Shown piece after piece: positions 36,572-46,587 of a stretch of DNA of 64,000 bases. The notes under the pieces are model-generated. The model was given only the letters and a program-made list of their open reading frames with translations, was not told the origin of the DNA and made no database searches. Every line of letters begins with the position of its first letter. Within the stretch, counting starts at the first letter, position 1. A program made the translations under genes and the position numbers. The DNA comes from Bacteroidales bacterium (lineage in GTDB: Bacteria > Bacteroidota > Bacteroidia > Bacteroidales > UBA932): NCBI GenBank assembly GCA_022653675.1, contig JALCST010000001.1, forward strand, positions 62,001 through 126,000, read 5' to 3'.

Positions 36572-37492
36572 TTAACGTTTGTTCTTTTTGAGTTCCGGCA
36601 TCTTGCGAAGAGTGTAAATCTTCGAGCTCCAAGGCGAATAGGAGCGATCGGTATGTTGCATGGTGACCACGAAGCTTTCGTTGTCGTGAGTTTCGTTTTC
36701 CTTTGAATAAAGTTCAAGTGCGAATGCTATTGCGGCACAGGTCTCGGACGATATGTCCTCGTTTTTCTCTGCCGAGACTTTTCCGGCAGGAGTGGAGGTA
36801 GCCGCATTGCGCATCTTTTTCTTGGATATGTTGCCCATTATCTTGAAACAGAAGTAAAGGATGATCAGTGCAATGAAAACGACGCTCATGTCAGTGAGCG
36901 CCATGATCCATCCGTATGGATCGAGTCTGGCCATTTTCTGGCTTTTAGTTTCGAATCTTTCCCTATAGACCGTAGTTCCCGGGGAAGGATTTTTCTGTAT
37001 TGTCCAACAGGCCGTATCGCCGTTTGTAGTGCCTTTGCCGTCCTCAAGCCTCTCGTATGAGCAGTTTGTGTCGAGCTGTGCCGGTAGTTTTATGTGGTCC
37101 ACTATGGTAGTGCCGTCGCCGAGAACAAGGAATAGCTCGTCGGAATCCTTAAGTTTGAAGTTCAGATGAAAAGTTCCCTTTGTCGGGTCCCCGTCCGCAT
37201 AGAAAACGATCGCTTGTTTTGGTTGTATGGTCGCTTTTATGTCGGTCTTAGGAACCTGAAACAGTTGCAGGTTGTTGGGATCGTTTGAAAGGAAACATCC
37301 GCCGAGTTTGACAACGCCGTATGAAGAGTTGAAAAGTTCTATCCAGCCCTCTCTCTGGCCGTATTCGTCTATGATGTTACCGGTATTGTGGACGAGGATT
37401 TCGTTCAGGCGCATATCATTGCTGTTCTGGGCGAAAGCTCCGGTTACAATGCAGGAAAACAGTATGACGAGCAGTAATTTGTATTTCTTCAT
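36572..37492 (-). CDS. OadG-like (decarboxylase gamma) subunit with N-terminal lamin-tail-like domain
   Basis: Signal peptide; MRLNEILVHNTGNIIDEYGQREGWIELFNSS (lamin-tail-like); TM MALTDMSVVFIALIILYFCFKIMG then cytoplasmic tail. Confidence 0.78.
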   Translation of the reverse strand: MKKYKLLLVILFSCIVTGAFAQNSNDMRLNEILVHNTGNIIDEYGQREGWIELFNSSYGVVKLGGCFLSNDPNNLQLFQVPKTDIKATIQPKQAIVFYADGDPTKGTFHLNFKLKDSDELFLVLGDGTTIVDHIKLPAQLDTNCSYERLEDGKGTTNGDTACWTIQKNPSPGTTVYRERFETKSQKMARLDPYGWIMALTDMSVVFIALIILYFCFKIMGNISKKKMRNAATSTPAGKVSAEKNEDISSETCAAIAFALELYSKENETHDNESFVVTMQHTDRSYSPWSSKIYTLRKMPELKKNKR

Positions 37493-37503
37493 TTCCGGTG
37501 AGA

Positions 37504-39057
37504 TTACATGGGAAGGTTGTCGTGCTTTTTGGCCGGGCTGGAAATCTTCTTCGTGGAGAGCTGTTCCAAAGCACGTATTATGCGGAATCTTGTGTTACGT
37601 GGCTCGATGACGTCGTCTATATACCCGTATTTGGCTGCATAGTAGGGGTCTGCAAACATTTTCCTGTATTCGTCCTCCTTTTCCGTACGTAGTGCTTCGG
37701 GATTTTCGGCAGCCTTAAGCTCTTTTTTATAAAGAATGTTTACCGCTCCTGCGGGACCCATAACCGCTATTTCGGTGGATGGCCACGCATAGTTGATGTC
37801 ACCGCGCAGATGCTTGCTGCTCATGACTATGTATGCGCCGCCGTATGCTTTGCGCAATGTCACCGTTATCTTCGGGACAGTGGCTTCTCCATAGGCATAT
37901 AGCAATTTTGCTCCGTTCAGTATTATACCTCCGTATTCCTGCTGCGTACCGGGAAGGAAGCCGGGAACGTCGACGAGGGTAACAAGAGGTATGTTGAATG
38001 CATCGCAGAACCTTACGAACCTTGCTGCTTTTCGCGAAGCGTTTATGTCGAGCACTCCCGCCATGATTTGGGGCTGGTTGGCAATTATGCCGACTGCCGA
38101 ACCGCCGAATCTGGCAAACCCTATTATAATGTTCTTGGCGTAATCCTTGTGTACTTCCAGAAACTTGCCGTCGTCTACTATTGCTCCTATTACGCCATAC
38201 ATGTCGTAAGGTTTATTTGGATTGTCGGGAAGTATCTGATTCAGAAAATCCTCGTTTCTGTCAATGGGGTCATCCGTATGTACATAAGGTGGTTCCTCCA
38301 TGTTATTCTGCGGCAGGTAGCCGAGAAGCTCGCGGATCGTCGCTATCCCTTCTTCCTCGCTGTCAACGGCGAAGTGACATACACCGCTCTTTGAAGCGTG
38401 GACATCCGTTCCACCAAGCGTCTCCTCGTTCACATCTTCACCGGTAACCGATTTTACCACCGATGGTCCGGTGAGGAACATGTAACTGATGTTCCGGCAC
38501 ATTATATTGAAATCGGTTAGGGCAGGGGAGTAAACCGCACCTCCGGCACAAGGACCGAACATTGCCGAAATCTGAGGTATGACACCGGATGCCAATATGT
38601 TTCTTTCGAAGATTTCGCCGTAACCTGCGAGAGCGTTCACACCTTCCTGGATCCTCGCTCCGCCGGAATCGTTGATCCCGATGACGGGAGCTCCCACAAG
38701 CATGGCTTTGTCGAGAACCTTGCAGATTTTTTTGGACATGGTCTCGGAAAGGGAACCGCCGGCCACCGTGAAATCCTGGGCAAATACGTAGACTAGACGT
38801 CCGTTGACGGTACCGTAGCCGGTTACCACACCGTCGCCCAGATAAGTTTTTTTCTCCATTCCGAAATTCGTGCAGCGATGGGTTACGAACATGTCGAACT
38901 CCTCGAAACTGCCTTCATCCAACAGCATCGCGATTCTTTCGCGTGCCGTGTATTTTCCTTTCTGGTGCTGCTTGTCAATACCTGCCTGACCGCCGCCCAA
39001 ACGGGCCTGATCCCTCTTGTCAATTAGGGCTTTTATCTGATCTGATTGCTGGCTCAT
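37504..39057 (-). CDS. Acyl-CoA carboxylase/decarboxylase carboxyltransferase subunit (methylmalonyl-CoA decarboxylase alpha)
   Basis: 517 aa; [70 protein letters not shown]. Confidence 0.94.
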   Translation of the reverse strand: MSQQSDQIKALIDKRDQARLGGGQAGIDKQHQKGKYTARERIAMLLDEGSFEEFDMFVTHRCTNFGMEKKTYLGDGVVTGYGTVNGRLVYVFAQDFTVAGGSLSETMSKKICKVLDKAMLVGAPVIGINDSGGARIQEGVNALAGYGEIFERNILASGVIPQISAMFGPCAGGAVYSPALTDFNIMCRNISYMFLTGPSVVKSVTGEDVNEETLGGTDVHASKSGVCHFAVDSEEEGIATIRELLGYLPQNNMEEPPYVHTDDPIDRNEDFLNQILPDNPNKPYDMYGVIGAIVDDGKFLEVHKDYAKNIIIGFARFGGSAVGIIANQPQIMAGVLDINASRKAARFVRFCDAFNIPLVTLVDVPGFLPGTQQEYGGIILNGAKLLYAYGEATVPKITVTLRKAYGGAYIVMSSKHLRGDINYAWPSTEIAVMGPAGAVNILYKKELKAAENPEALRTEKEDEYRKMFADPYYAAKYGYIDDVIEPRNTRFRIIRALEQLSTKKISSPAKKHDNLPM

Positions 39058-39073
39058 ATTTTGAACTATATTA

Positions 39074-39493
39074 TTATTTAGTGATTTTAGGATTCTCGCA
39101 CAATTCCGTAAGGACTCCGTGAGTGGATTTCGGATGCAGGAAAGCTATTCGGAGACCTTCCGCTCCAGTGCGGGGTTCCTTGTCTATAGTCCTGATTCCT
39201 TTTTTGTCAGCTTCATTCAATGCATTTCCTACCCCATCTTCTACCGCAAACGCGATGTGGTTTACTCCCTCCCCCCTTTTCTCTATGAAGCGTGTAATAG
39301 GGCTGTCATCGGATGTCCCTTCGAGAAGCTCTATTTTCGTGGCACCGACCTTGAAGAAGGCGGTCCGTACCTTTTGGTCGGGAACTTCTTCGATCGCGTA
39401 ACATTTTAACCCAAAGGTTTTTTCGTAAAAGGGAATCGCATCGTCAAGGGAACTTACAGCAATACCCACATGTTCTATATGAGAAATTTTCAT
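39074..39493 (-). CDS. mce: Methylmalonyl-CoA epimerase
   Basis: [63 protein letters not shown]. Confidence 0.94.
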   Translation of the reverse strand: MKISHIEHVGIAVSSLDDAIPFYEKTFGLKCYAIEEVPDQKVRTAFFKVGATKIELLEGTSDDSPITRFIEKRGEGVNHIAFAVEDGVGNALNEADKKGIRTIDKEPRTGAEGLRIAFLHPKSTHGVLTELCENPKITK

Positions 39494-39525
39494 TATCACA
39501 GTGTTATTTATATGATATAATGTGG

Positions 39526-39533
39526 CAAATGTA
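39526..39533 (-). promoter_or_regulatory. -7 box (TACATTTG) for the mce/decarboxylase operon
   Basis: TAnnTTTG on the minus strand about 32 nt upstream of mce. Confidence 0.5.
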
Positions 39534-39554
39534 TTAAATTAAAATGAAAATTAG

Positions 39555-39562
39555 TAATTTTG
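39555..39562 (+). promoter_or_regulatory. -7 box (TAATTTTG) for the tandem histidine kinases
   Basis: TAATTTTG 13 nt upstream of ATG 39576. Confidence 0.5.
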
Positions 39563-39575
39563 TCAATGCAGGAAA

Positions 39576-42227
39576 ATGAAGGCCATTAAGACACTTTTTC
39601 TTATCCCTTTGCTAATATCTTTCAGCTTCGGAGTTTATGCCCGAAGTGAGGATACGATTGGCCATGCTTTGCCCGATTCCTCGAAAGGACAATATATACT
39701 CGTCAAAATATCCCACGAGTGGCCTTATGAAGTAGCCTTCTGCAGGGATTTTGTAAGCGAGATTGATAAATATCTGCCACGGATGCAGGTAAAGTTCGAT
39801 TATCTGTGTACGGAAGATACTTATTCTTTCCAGTCGCTATGCCAGATCCTGTCTTCTTCCTTTTATAAGGATGAAGGGAATCCTGCGGCGATAGTCCTCG
39901 TTGGAATGGATATCTGGATGGCATACCGCGAAACGAATCCCAAAGCCTGGAACAACATCCCTGTCATTTTGGCCAATGCCCAGGATTCCTTACCTGTCAA
40001 TTCAGAAGATTATTTTTCTCACGGACTTTCACTTGAAGGGGTTGCCATGCAATCCCTTGAAGAATCAGCGGAACATTCCTCCTTCCGTTTTTTCTCTGTT
40101 ATTCCCAAGATGGATTATTATGCCTGCATAAGGATGATAAAGAAAATGTACCCGGATGTGACGTCCGTTTGCTACTATTGCGAAAATTGTGTCGAGGATG
40201 CGTATAATTGCAGGGAACTGCGCAAGGCGGCTGAAAGGACCTTCGGATTCCTCGAAGTGACTGCTTTTCAAAGGCGCTTTCTGAGTGACAGGAAAGTCGT
40301 CGATTCCATTTGTTCGGTTTCCCAACGTGGAAACTGCGTGGTGGTAATGCGTGAAGGCTACGATTTTCTCGAGGGGATCCCGCGGGAACGGTTGGGAAAG
40401 CCCGTTTTTGTAATGTCTGATTGCAGGTATGCCGATAATGCCGTAATCGGCGGCATATATCCGGTAAGAAAGATCAATGCTTCCCTTACCGCATACAAGA
40501 CTTACAATATTATCTCGAATCCTGATTACAACAGGAAAATTTCCAGACAACCCCGTCTAGAATACGGGATCAACCAATCCCTTTTGGAAAAATACGGTTT
40601 ATCAAAAGATATAACATTGAATGAAAATGAAAAAACGGTTTTTTACAACGTGCCTGACTGCTTTTTCAAAAGGCATTTCATTTTCATCCTCATTTTCGGA
40701 TTTCTTTTGTTAAGTGCACTGATTTTTATTGCCGCCTTTATGATTGCCGATGCGAACAGGTTGAATTCGAAAAAACTCATAGCCGAATTCAGACGGCTTT
40801 ACGACCGTTCGATGATGGTGTACAACAATCTTCCCCTGGCTGTTGCGCAGTATTCCCCCAAAGGTGATCTTATAAGCGAAACCCCGGTCGCAAAGAACCT
40901 TTTCATGTCTTATGAAGATGCGAAAAGCCTTAATAGAAACTGTTTCCTGAACAAAGTAATAAACAGGTATAGCATAGACAACGGGTTTTCTCGATCCGGC
41001 TTCGAAAATACCGTTACAGCTGGTGTTCAGAATATGAAATATTTCAGGATAATATTTTATCCAATAGTTTCGGGCGGTAAGACAATCAAGTACCTGCTTT
41101 TGGTCTTGGATACGACGAGACTTGAACAGCAAAGAATGAGACTTGAAGGTATATCCCGGGGATTCGAATTTGCTATGAAGCAGATAAAGGCGGGAGTGAT
41201 AGAATATTCTTCCAACGGAGAAGTAGTTTTTTCCACTAATTCATGGTATAGCCTTTTGAACATAAGCAAATCCACTGCTCTCGAAGATTCTTTTTCAAAC
41301 CTTGAAGAGGATGATCGTAACGAAGTCATGAAGTTCCTGGACAATGCCGATCCCGACGTGTCGATGTTCGGGAGAGAGGTCAAGGTTTGGAATGGGGCGA
41401 ACGAAAGGCATTCCCTTTTCCTCCGCTTCAATCGTGCCGATTCAAATGATTACGGATATATATTAAAGGGAATGGTGCAAAACATAGATGAAGATGTCAC
41501 GCGTGCCGATGCCATACGCAAATCCATGGAAAAGGCACGCGAATCAGACCTCATGAAAAGCAAATTCGTAGCCAATATGAGCCACGAGATCAAGACTCCG
41601 CTCAACGCCATTGTCGGATTCTCGGATCTTCTGGTTTCCACCGACGATCCGAAGGAGAGGGAGATGTATGTCCATTTCATTTCCGAAAACAATCGTTCCC
41701 TGCTTGCTCTTATCGACAGTATAATAGACGTGCCTTCTTCCGACAGCAAGTCGATCTCAGTCGAAAAGGATACGTTCGATCTGAATGATATGATAGAGGA
41801 TATCGTCCTCACCACCACGATGAAGGTGGACCCATCAAAGATCAAGGTTTATTTCGAAAAGGGATATTCCTCCATGCCACTCTATCAGGACAGGAACAAA
41901 CTGAAACAGGTGGTCTCGAATTTTGCCGGGAATGCGGCAAAATATACCAAGAAGGGTATGATAAATATAGGATATACTTTGGACGACGGAGGATGGATCA
42001 CAATTTTTGTTTCGGATACCGGCATAGGTATTTCAGAAGAGAATCAAAAGACCTTGTTCGATAGGTTTGTAAGGGTGGATGACGATTCGAGCGTCGAAGG
42101 ATACGGTTTGGGCCTTTCGATAGTGAAGCAGATATCGGATGCCATAGGAGGGCAGGTGGGAGTGACTTCCAAGATGGGTGCAGGCAGTAAATTCTGGATA
42201 AGGATCAAAAGGGAGGTACGGAAATGA
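39576..42227 (+). CDS. Membrane sensor histidine kinase with periplasmic ABC-substrate-binding-like sensor
   Basis: Signal peptide, ~350-aa periplasmic region, TM FIFILIFGFLLLSALIFIAAF, H-box FVANMSHEIKTPLNAIVGFSDLL, N-box FAGNAAKYT, VSDTGIGI. Confidence 0.9.
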   Translation: MKAIKTLFLIPLLISFSFGVYARSEDTIGHALPDSSKGQYILVKISHEWPYEVAFCRDFVSEIDKYLPRMQVKFDYLCTEDTYSFQSLCQILSSSFYKDEGNPAAIVLVGMDIWMAYRETNPKAWNNIPVILANAQDSLPVNSEDYFSHGLSLEGVAMQSLEESAEHSSFRFFSVIPKMDYYACIRMIKKMYPDVTSVCYYCENCVEDAYNCRELRKAAERTFGFLEVTAFQRRFLSDRKVVDSICSVSQRGNCVVVMREGYDFLEGIPRERLGKPVFVMSDCRYADNAVIGGIYPVRKINASLTAYKTYNIISNPDYNRKISRQPRLEYGINQSLLEKYGLSKDITLNENEKTVFYNVPDCFFKRHFIFILIFGFLLLSALIFIAAFMIADANRLNSKKLIAEFRRLYDRSMMVYNNLPLAVAQYSPKGDLISETPVAKNLFMSYEDAKSLNRNCFLNKVINRYSIDNGFSRSGFENTVTAGVQNMKYFRIIFYPIVSGGKTIKYLLLVLDTTRLEQQRMRLEGISRGFEFAMKQIKAGVIEYSSNGEVVFSTNSWYSLLNISKSTALEDSFSNLEEDDRNEVMKFLDNADPDVSMFGREVKVWNGANERHSLFLRFNRADSNDYGYILKGMVQNIDEDVTRADAIRKSMEKARESDLMKSKFVANMSHEIKTPLNAIVGFSDLLVSTDDPKEREMYVHFISENNRSLLALIDSIIDVPSSDSKSISVEKDTFDLNDMIEDIVLTTTMKVDPSKIKVYFEKGYSSMPLYQDRNKLKQVVSNFAGNAAKYTKKGMINIGYTLDDGGWITIFVSDTGIGISEENQKTLFDRFVRVDDDSSVEGYGLGLSIVKQISDAIGGQVGVTSKMGAGSKFWIRIKREVRK

Positions 42228-45013
42228 AAAAATATGCAGCATTTGTATGCGCCTGCATTTCGGCAGCTTTTTTGCCGCTTTCCTCCGATGCTTCAGGGAA
42301 TTCGTCTGCATTTATGGACAGCATTGGCAGAAAGGTTATAATAGTTGACTCGTATTCTTCAGCGGTGAAATGGGCCGATGTCATGTCCGATAATATAAAA
42401 GACTCCATTCAATCCGCATATTCAGGCCTTCCAGTAATCAAGGGAAGGGCAAATACTGATGTAATGTCTGTAAGGAAGTCGTCCATTAGAACTATCAGGT
42501 CAATAATATTGTCGGCTTCCAATGCCTCGGCAGGGGATTGTTCCAAAGAGGAAGCCACAAAAATTTTCGATGCGGCGGTACAACCTATCTGCTATATTTT
42601 CCTGGGTACCGAGGCATGGAACAATTTCAGATATATGAGGGGTGTATATCTCAAGGCATTCGGTACCGGTGTCGACAGTTTCACAGTTCCCGAAATAGTG
42701 GTTACTGATTTCGATTCGCTCAGTAATTATCCGTTCGGAAGCAGTGCCTGGGAAAGTCGCAGCATATCGATCGAAAATTCAAGGACCATTTACCCTGAAA
42801 AAATAAGGGACGATGATGAGTTCAAAGTGATGGACGACTTTCTTTATGGTTCCGGTCTTGCTACTTATGAGCCCATGGGAGTGGTAAATTCTAAACTCCC
42901 TGTTAAAGAAAATGTGGATTTGGTATTCACAATGTTTCCCGGGACCAAAGAGATATGTTTCCTCGATACGTCATGTCCGTCTTCTTATTCCGTATGGAAG
43001 TATCTCGGTTTTTATCTTAACGGATCGGGGAATGGTAAAATCGGGCTGAAGCATCTTTCGGTCGACAGGAATTCCATGGGACGTGTATTGGATACGCTTT
43101 CCGTCTTTCATCCCGGCAGAGTCTATATTTCTTATTCCGTCCCTTGGAATGAGAACTATTCGGTAAGCCAGCAAAGCGAACTGGATTCCATCCTCAACCT
43201 GAAAGGCGGAAATCCCTTGTTTTACCTGAAGGAAGGAAGCTTTACACATAACAGGGTGATCGGGGGATATTATCGGGACAGCGACGACGAAATCGGGAAA
43301 GTGGTTGAAATAGCCGGTAAGTATATTAAAGGCGATACATCTGATCACTTCGTGAATCTTGAAGGCGGACATTATATGATCAACAAATCGGCAATAAGAT
43401 ATTATCGTATACCGGCCAGGTTTTATTCTCTCCACGAGATACGCTACACAAACTGTCCTCGCACCTTCGTTTCGATATATAGGAATGAATTGCTCATCGT
43501 ATTGTTGATCATGATATTGTTTGTTATCGTTTTGTCTTTATACAAAAGATATGTCAGCAACAACAGGAAGATGCGCAATATCTCTGCCAAGTACAAATCG
43601 CTGTACGACGAGATGTCGTTTATTTTGGGCAGTAATTATTATAACGTCCTTTTATATGATTCGTCCGGAAAATTGGAGTTCAGCGGTAAAAACAATTTGG
43701 ATGAGGATTATACCGCCTGCCTTCATTTCGACGACAACAAGAAAAACAACTTGTTGAAGGGAGGGACGGTAAGCACCGATTCCGTCATACACGGCAAACC
43801 ATATTATGTGGTGTGCAAGAGGTACGATAAGAGTGGTGGAGGTTACGGATTCATAGAAATTGTATCAAACATGGAACTGGTCATGGAAGAGGCAGAAAAG
43901 GTCGAAGATATAGAGAAACTTGTCAACTTCGCGGCTAACTCGGTTTATGTAGGCATGGCCTTCATAAGGCTTCCCGACGAAGTAGGATTTGCAAACGACC
44001 TTTGGTTCCAATATTTGGGGGAAGAGAAGAGGGAAGACGATGTTCTTAAGCCTCAGTACAGGACCTTGGACGAGGAAGACCGTAAGGTCATTATGGCGGA
44101 TTACCAGAAACGCCGCACAGCTTTTTCGCCTCCATTCTATAGGGAAATTGTCATTACGGAGAAAAGCGGCAAGCAAAGGTATGCTGCCTTCTATATGTTT
44201 TCGATGAATGACAAGAGAATGAATAGCGATATAATCCTTCAGATCATATTGGACAATGACAAGGTTCGCAACGAGAATGCCGAATTGTCAAGGGCGAAGG
44301 AACTTGCCGAGCGTGCAGAGAGGGAAAAAGACAAATTTCTGCTTAATGTCAGCCATGAAGTCCGGACCCCACTCAATTCCATTGTTGGTTTTTCCAACAT
44401 ACTGGCGTCGGATGAAAACATTTCAGGCGAGGACCGTGAATGGATGATCGAGTCTATCAAAAGTAATAAGGAACAATTGTTCAAGCTGATAAGTGATGTG
44501 CTGGATATTTCTAAATTCGATGCTAAAAGCTATAAATTCAATTACAAATTCGTCGATCTGAACGAGTACTTTTCAAACTATGTATATATCATAAAGCAGA
44601 ATCTCAGGAATAAGAATATAGAGGTTTCGATCGGAAACAATTTTGGAAATTCAATGTTCGTTACGGATGGCATCTGTCTCAACAAGATTTATACTAACTT
44701 GATTTCCAATGCTTGTAAGTTTACTGCCAACGGGAGTATAACTATTGGGTATTCCCAGCTCGAAAATTATTACAGCTTTTATATAAAAGATACCGGATGC
44801 GGTATTTCGGAAAGCGATATGAGCAGACTATTTACGAGATTCGACAAGATCGATGAATTCACCCCCGGGTTTGGGCTCGGCCTTCCTTTGGCCAAAGCCG
44901 TCGTGGAAGGTATGGGGGGGAAAATAAGCATTCTATCGGAGAAGAATGCCGGTACGTCCGTGTGGTTTACACTTCCGCTCATTCCTTTGCCTAAGGAAAG
45001 CGAAGAATTATAG
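42224..45013 (+). CDS. Membrane sensor histidine kinase, paralogous to the preceding gene
   Basis: Signal peptide, periplasmic region, TM LLIVLLIMILFVIVLSL, H-box FLLNVSHEVRTPLNSIVGFSNIL, N-box ISNACKFT, IKDTGCGI; ATGA overlap with upstream gene. Confidence 0.9.
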   Translation: MKKYAAFVCACISAAFLPLSSDASGNSSAFMDSIGRKVIIVDSYSSAVKWADVMSDNIKDSIQSAYSGLPVIKGRANTDVMSVRKSSIRTIRSIILSASNASAGDCSKEEATKIFDAAVQPICYIFLGTEAWNNFRYMRGVYLKAFGTGVDSFTVPEIVVTDFDSLSNYPFGSSAWESRSISIENSRTIYPEKIRDDDEFKVMDDFLYGSGLATYEPMGVVNSKLPVKENVDLVFTMFPGTKEICFLDTSCPSSYSVWKYLGFYLNGSGNGKIGLKHLSVDRNSMGRVLDTLSVFHPGRVYISYSVPWNENYSVSQQSELDSILNLKGGNPLFYLKEGSFTHNRVIGGYYRDSDDEIGKVVEIAGKYIKGDTSDHFVNLEGGHYMINKSAIRYYRIPARFYSLHEIRYTNCPRTFVSIYRNELLIVLLIMILFVIVLSLYKRYVSNNRKMRNISAKYKSLYDEMSFILGSNYYNVLLYDSSGKLEFSGKNNLDEDYTACLHFDDNKKNNLLKGGTVSTDSVIHGKPYYVVCKRYDKSGGGYGFIEIVSNMELVMEEAEKVEDIEKLVNFAANSVYVGMAFIRLPDEVGFANDLWFQYLGEEKREDDVLKPQYRTLDEEDRKVIMADYQKRRTAFSPPFYREIVITEKSGKQRYAAFYMFSMNDKRMNSDIILQIILDNDKVRNENAELSRAKELAERAEREKDKFLLNVSHEVRTPLNSIVGFSNILASDENISGEDREWMIESIKSNKEQLFKLISDVLDISKFDAKSYKFNYKFVDLNEYFSNYVYIIKQNLRNKNIEVSIGNNFGNSMFVTDGICLNKIYTNLISNACKFTANGSITIGYSQLENYYSFYIKDTGCGISESDMSRLFTRFDKIDEFTPGFGLGLPLAKAVVEGMGGKISILSEKNAGTSVWFTLPLIPLPKESEEL

Positions 45014-45032
45014 AACGTAAATCAAAAGTCGA

Positions 45033-45782
45033 TTAACCTTCGGGAGCCAGGGTGGTATAGACGTTCTGGACGTCTTCGTCGTCTTCGAGTGTGGAAATAA
45101 GCTTGTCTACACCGGCGCGATCATCCCCTGATAAAGTCTTTAAATCCACATTCGGTATGCGTTCGAATCCGGCGTAGTTTATTTCGAAGTTGTGGTCTTC
45201 CAGATATTTTTGGATTTGTCCGAACGAAGGATAGTTGCCGTAGATAACAATTTCGTCCTGTGAATCCTCGTCATCCTCGTCTTTCTCTTCGCGGTAGACT
45301 TCATCGACTCCAAGATCGATCAACTCGAGTTCAAGTTCGTCGATGTCGACTTTGCCATCATCTATGACCCTGAAGCAGCATTTATGGTCGAACATGAAGG
45401 ATACGCACCCCGAAGTGCCGAGACTGCCACCGAATTTATTAAAGACCGCCCTTACGTTCGCGACTGTACGCATTGTATTATCCGTTGCCGTTTCAACAAG
45501 TACTGCAATCCCATGGGAAGCAAACCCTTCGTAGACCACTTCCTGATAATCTTCCTGGCCTTTATCAACTGCTCTGCGTATGGCCCTTTCTATGTTGTCC
45601 TTGGGCATGTTTTCACCCTTGGCAGTCTGAATAAGGGAACGAAGACGAGCATTCCCGTTAGGATCGGTACCACTCTCGCGGGCAGCAATTGTTATTTCCT
45701 TTCCCAATTTGGTAAAGGTCCTGGCCATGTTACCCCACCGTTTCAGTTTCCTTTCCTTTCTGAATTCGAATGCTCTTCCCAT
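45033..45782 (-). CDS. YebC/PmpR family protein
   Basis: MGRAFEFRKERKLKRWGNMARTFTKLGKEI; NIERAIRRAVDKGQEDYQEVVYEGFASHGIAVLVE. Confidence 0.95.
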   Translation of the reverse strand: MGRAFEFRKERKLKRWGNMARTFTKLGKEITIAARESGTDPNGNARLRSLIQTAKGENMPKDNIERAIRRAVDKGQEDYQEVVYEGFASHGIAVLVETATDNTMRTVANVRAVFNKFGGSLGTSGCVSFMFDHKCCFRVIDDGKVDIDELELELIDLGVDEVYREEKDEDDEDSQDEIVIYGNYPSFGQIQKYLEDHNFEINYAGFERIPNVDLKTLSGDDRAGVDKLISTLEDDEDVQNVYTTLAPEG

Positions 45783-45791
45783 ATGCTCGGA

Positions 45792-46490
45792 TTATTTGGT
45801 AATTCTTGATATGTATTTATCTATTTCGTATGCCTCGTATGTCTGAGGATATTTTATCTTTATATCGTTGTAATATTTGAGTGCCTCGTCGTTTTCACCA
45901 AGTTCCTCGCATATTATGCCCGCCTTCAGCATGTATTTCGCAGTAAAAGGGTTGTCTGCCTTTTCGATGGCTTTTTTATAATATTTGAGGGCGTTTTCAT
46001 TGTCGTTCAGGTTGACATAACTGTCACCTATATTGCATAGTGCCCTCGCCGCGGTAACTGGTTCCTTGCTTTTGTATTTCTTCAGATACATTATGGCCTC
46101 CTCATAATTGCCTTGGTTATATTCGCATATGCCGGTGTAGAAATAGACGTCTTCTCCACCCATGGCGCCGTAATGCTTTATTATGTCTAGGAACCCGAGA
46201 TTGTTACCATCTCCGTTGAGTGCTTTGCCGAATTCGTCCTGACGAAAATATCTTTCAGCAACAAAGGTTTGAGAAGTGGCTTCTTCGCGTTTGGGCTTCC
46301 TTACCCATTTGTTGACGGCGTAAATCCCGAAAATGACAACTATGATCCCGACAAGAATCCATGTCAGAAGTTTGTCGTATTTCTGGAAGAACAGCTCTGT
46401 TTTGGAAACGGCGGTTCCTACGTTTTCTTCGTTATTCGCTTCGTTGGCCTTGGTCGTCTTCTTTTTAGCCTTTTTGCTTTTATTTGCCAT
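45792..46490 (-). CDS. Tetratricopeptide repeat membrane protein
   Basis: TM LLTWILVGIIVVIFGIYAV; TPR repeats YNQGNYEEAIMYLKKYK, YVNLNDNENALKYYKKAIEKA, CEELGENDEALKYYNDIK. Confidence 0.88.
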   Translation of the reverse strand: MANKSKKAKKKTTKANEANNEENVGTAVSKTELFFQKYDKLLTWILVGIIVVIFGIYAVNKWVRKPKREEATSQTFVAERYFRQDEFGKALNGDGNNLGFLDIIKHYGAMGGEDVYFYTGICEYNQGNYEEAIMYLKKYKSKEPVTAARALCNIGDSYVNLNDNENALKYYKKAIEKADNPFTAKYMLKAGIICEELGENDEALKYYNDIKIKYPQTYEAYEIDKYISRITK

Positions 46491-46518
46491 TGTTTTTGAT
46501 TTTTGTCAATGCAGGACG

Positions 46519-46526
46519 CAAATTTA
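46519..46526 (-). promoter_or_regulatory. -7 box (TAAATTTG) for the TPR gene
   Basis: TAnnTTTG on the minus strand; divergent from the recF box. Confidence 0.5.
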
Positions 46527-46556
46527 CTACAAAATGCTCAAAAGCAAAATTTTTTC

Positions 46557-46564
46557 TAATTTTG
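46557..46564 (+). promoter_or_regulatory. -7 box (TAATTTTG) for recF
   Basis: TAATTTTG 23 nt upstream of ATG 46588. Confidence 0.5.
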
Positions 46565-46587
46565 TAATCTTCAAAGACGCTGTCCAG

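Noticed and set aside
46333-46587. N-terminal extension of recF
   Set aside because: Runs antisense through the TPR gene; RecF begins at MYLRKIILSNF (46588).
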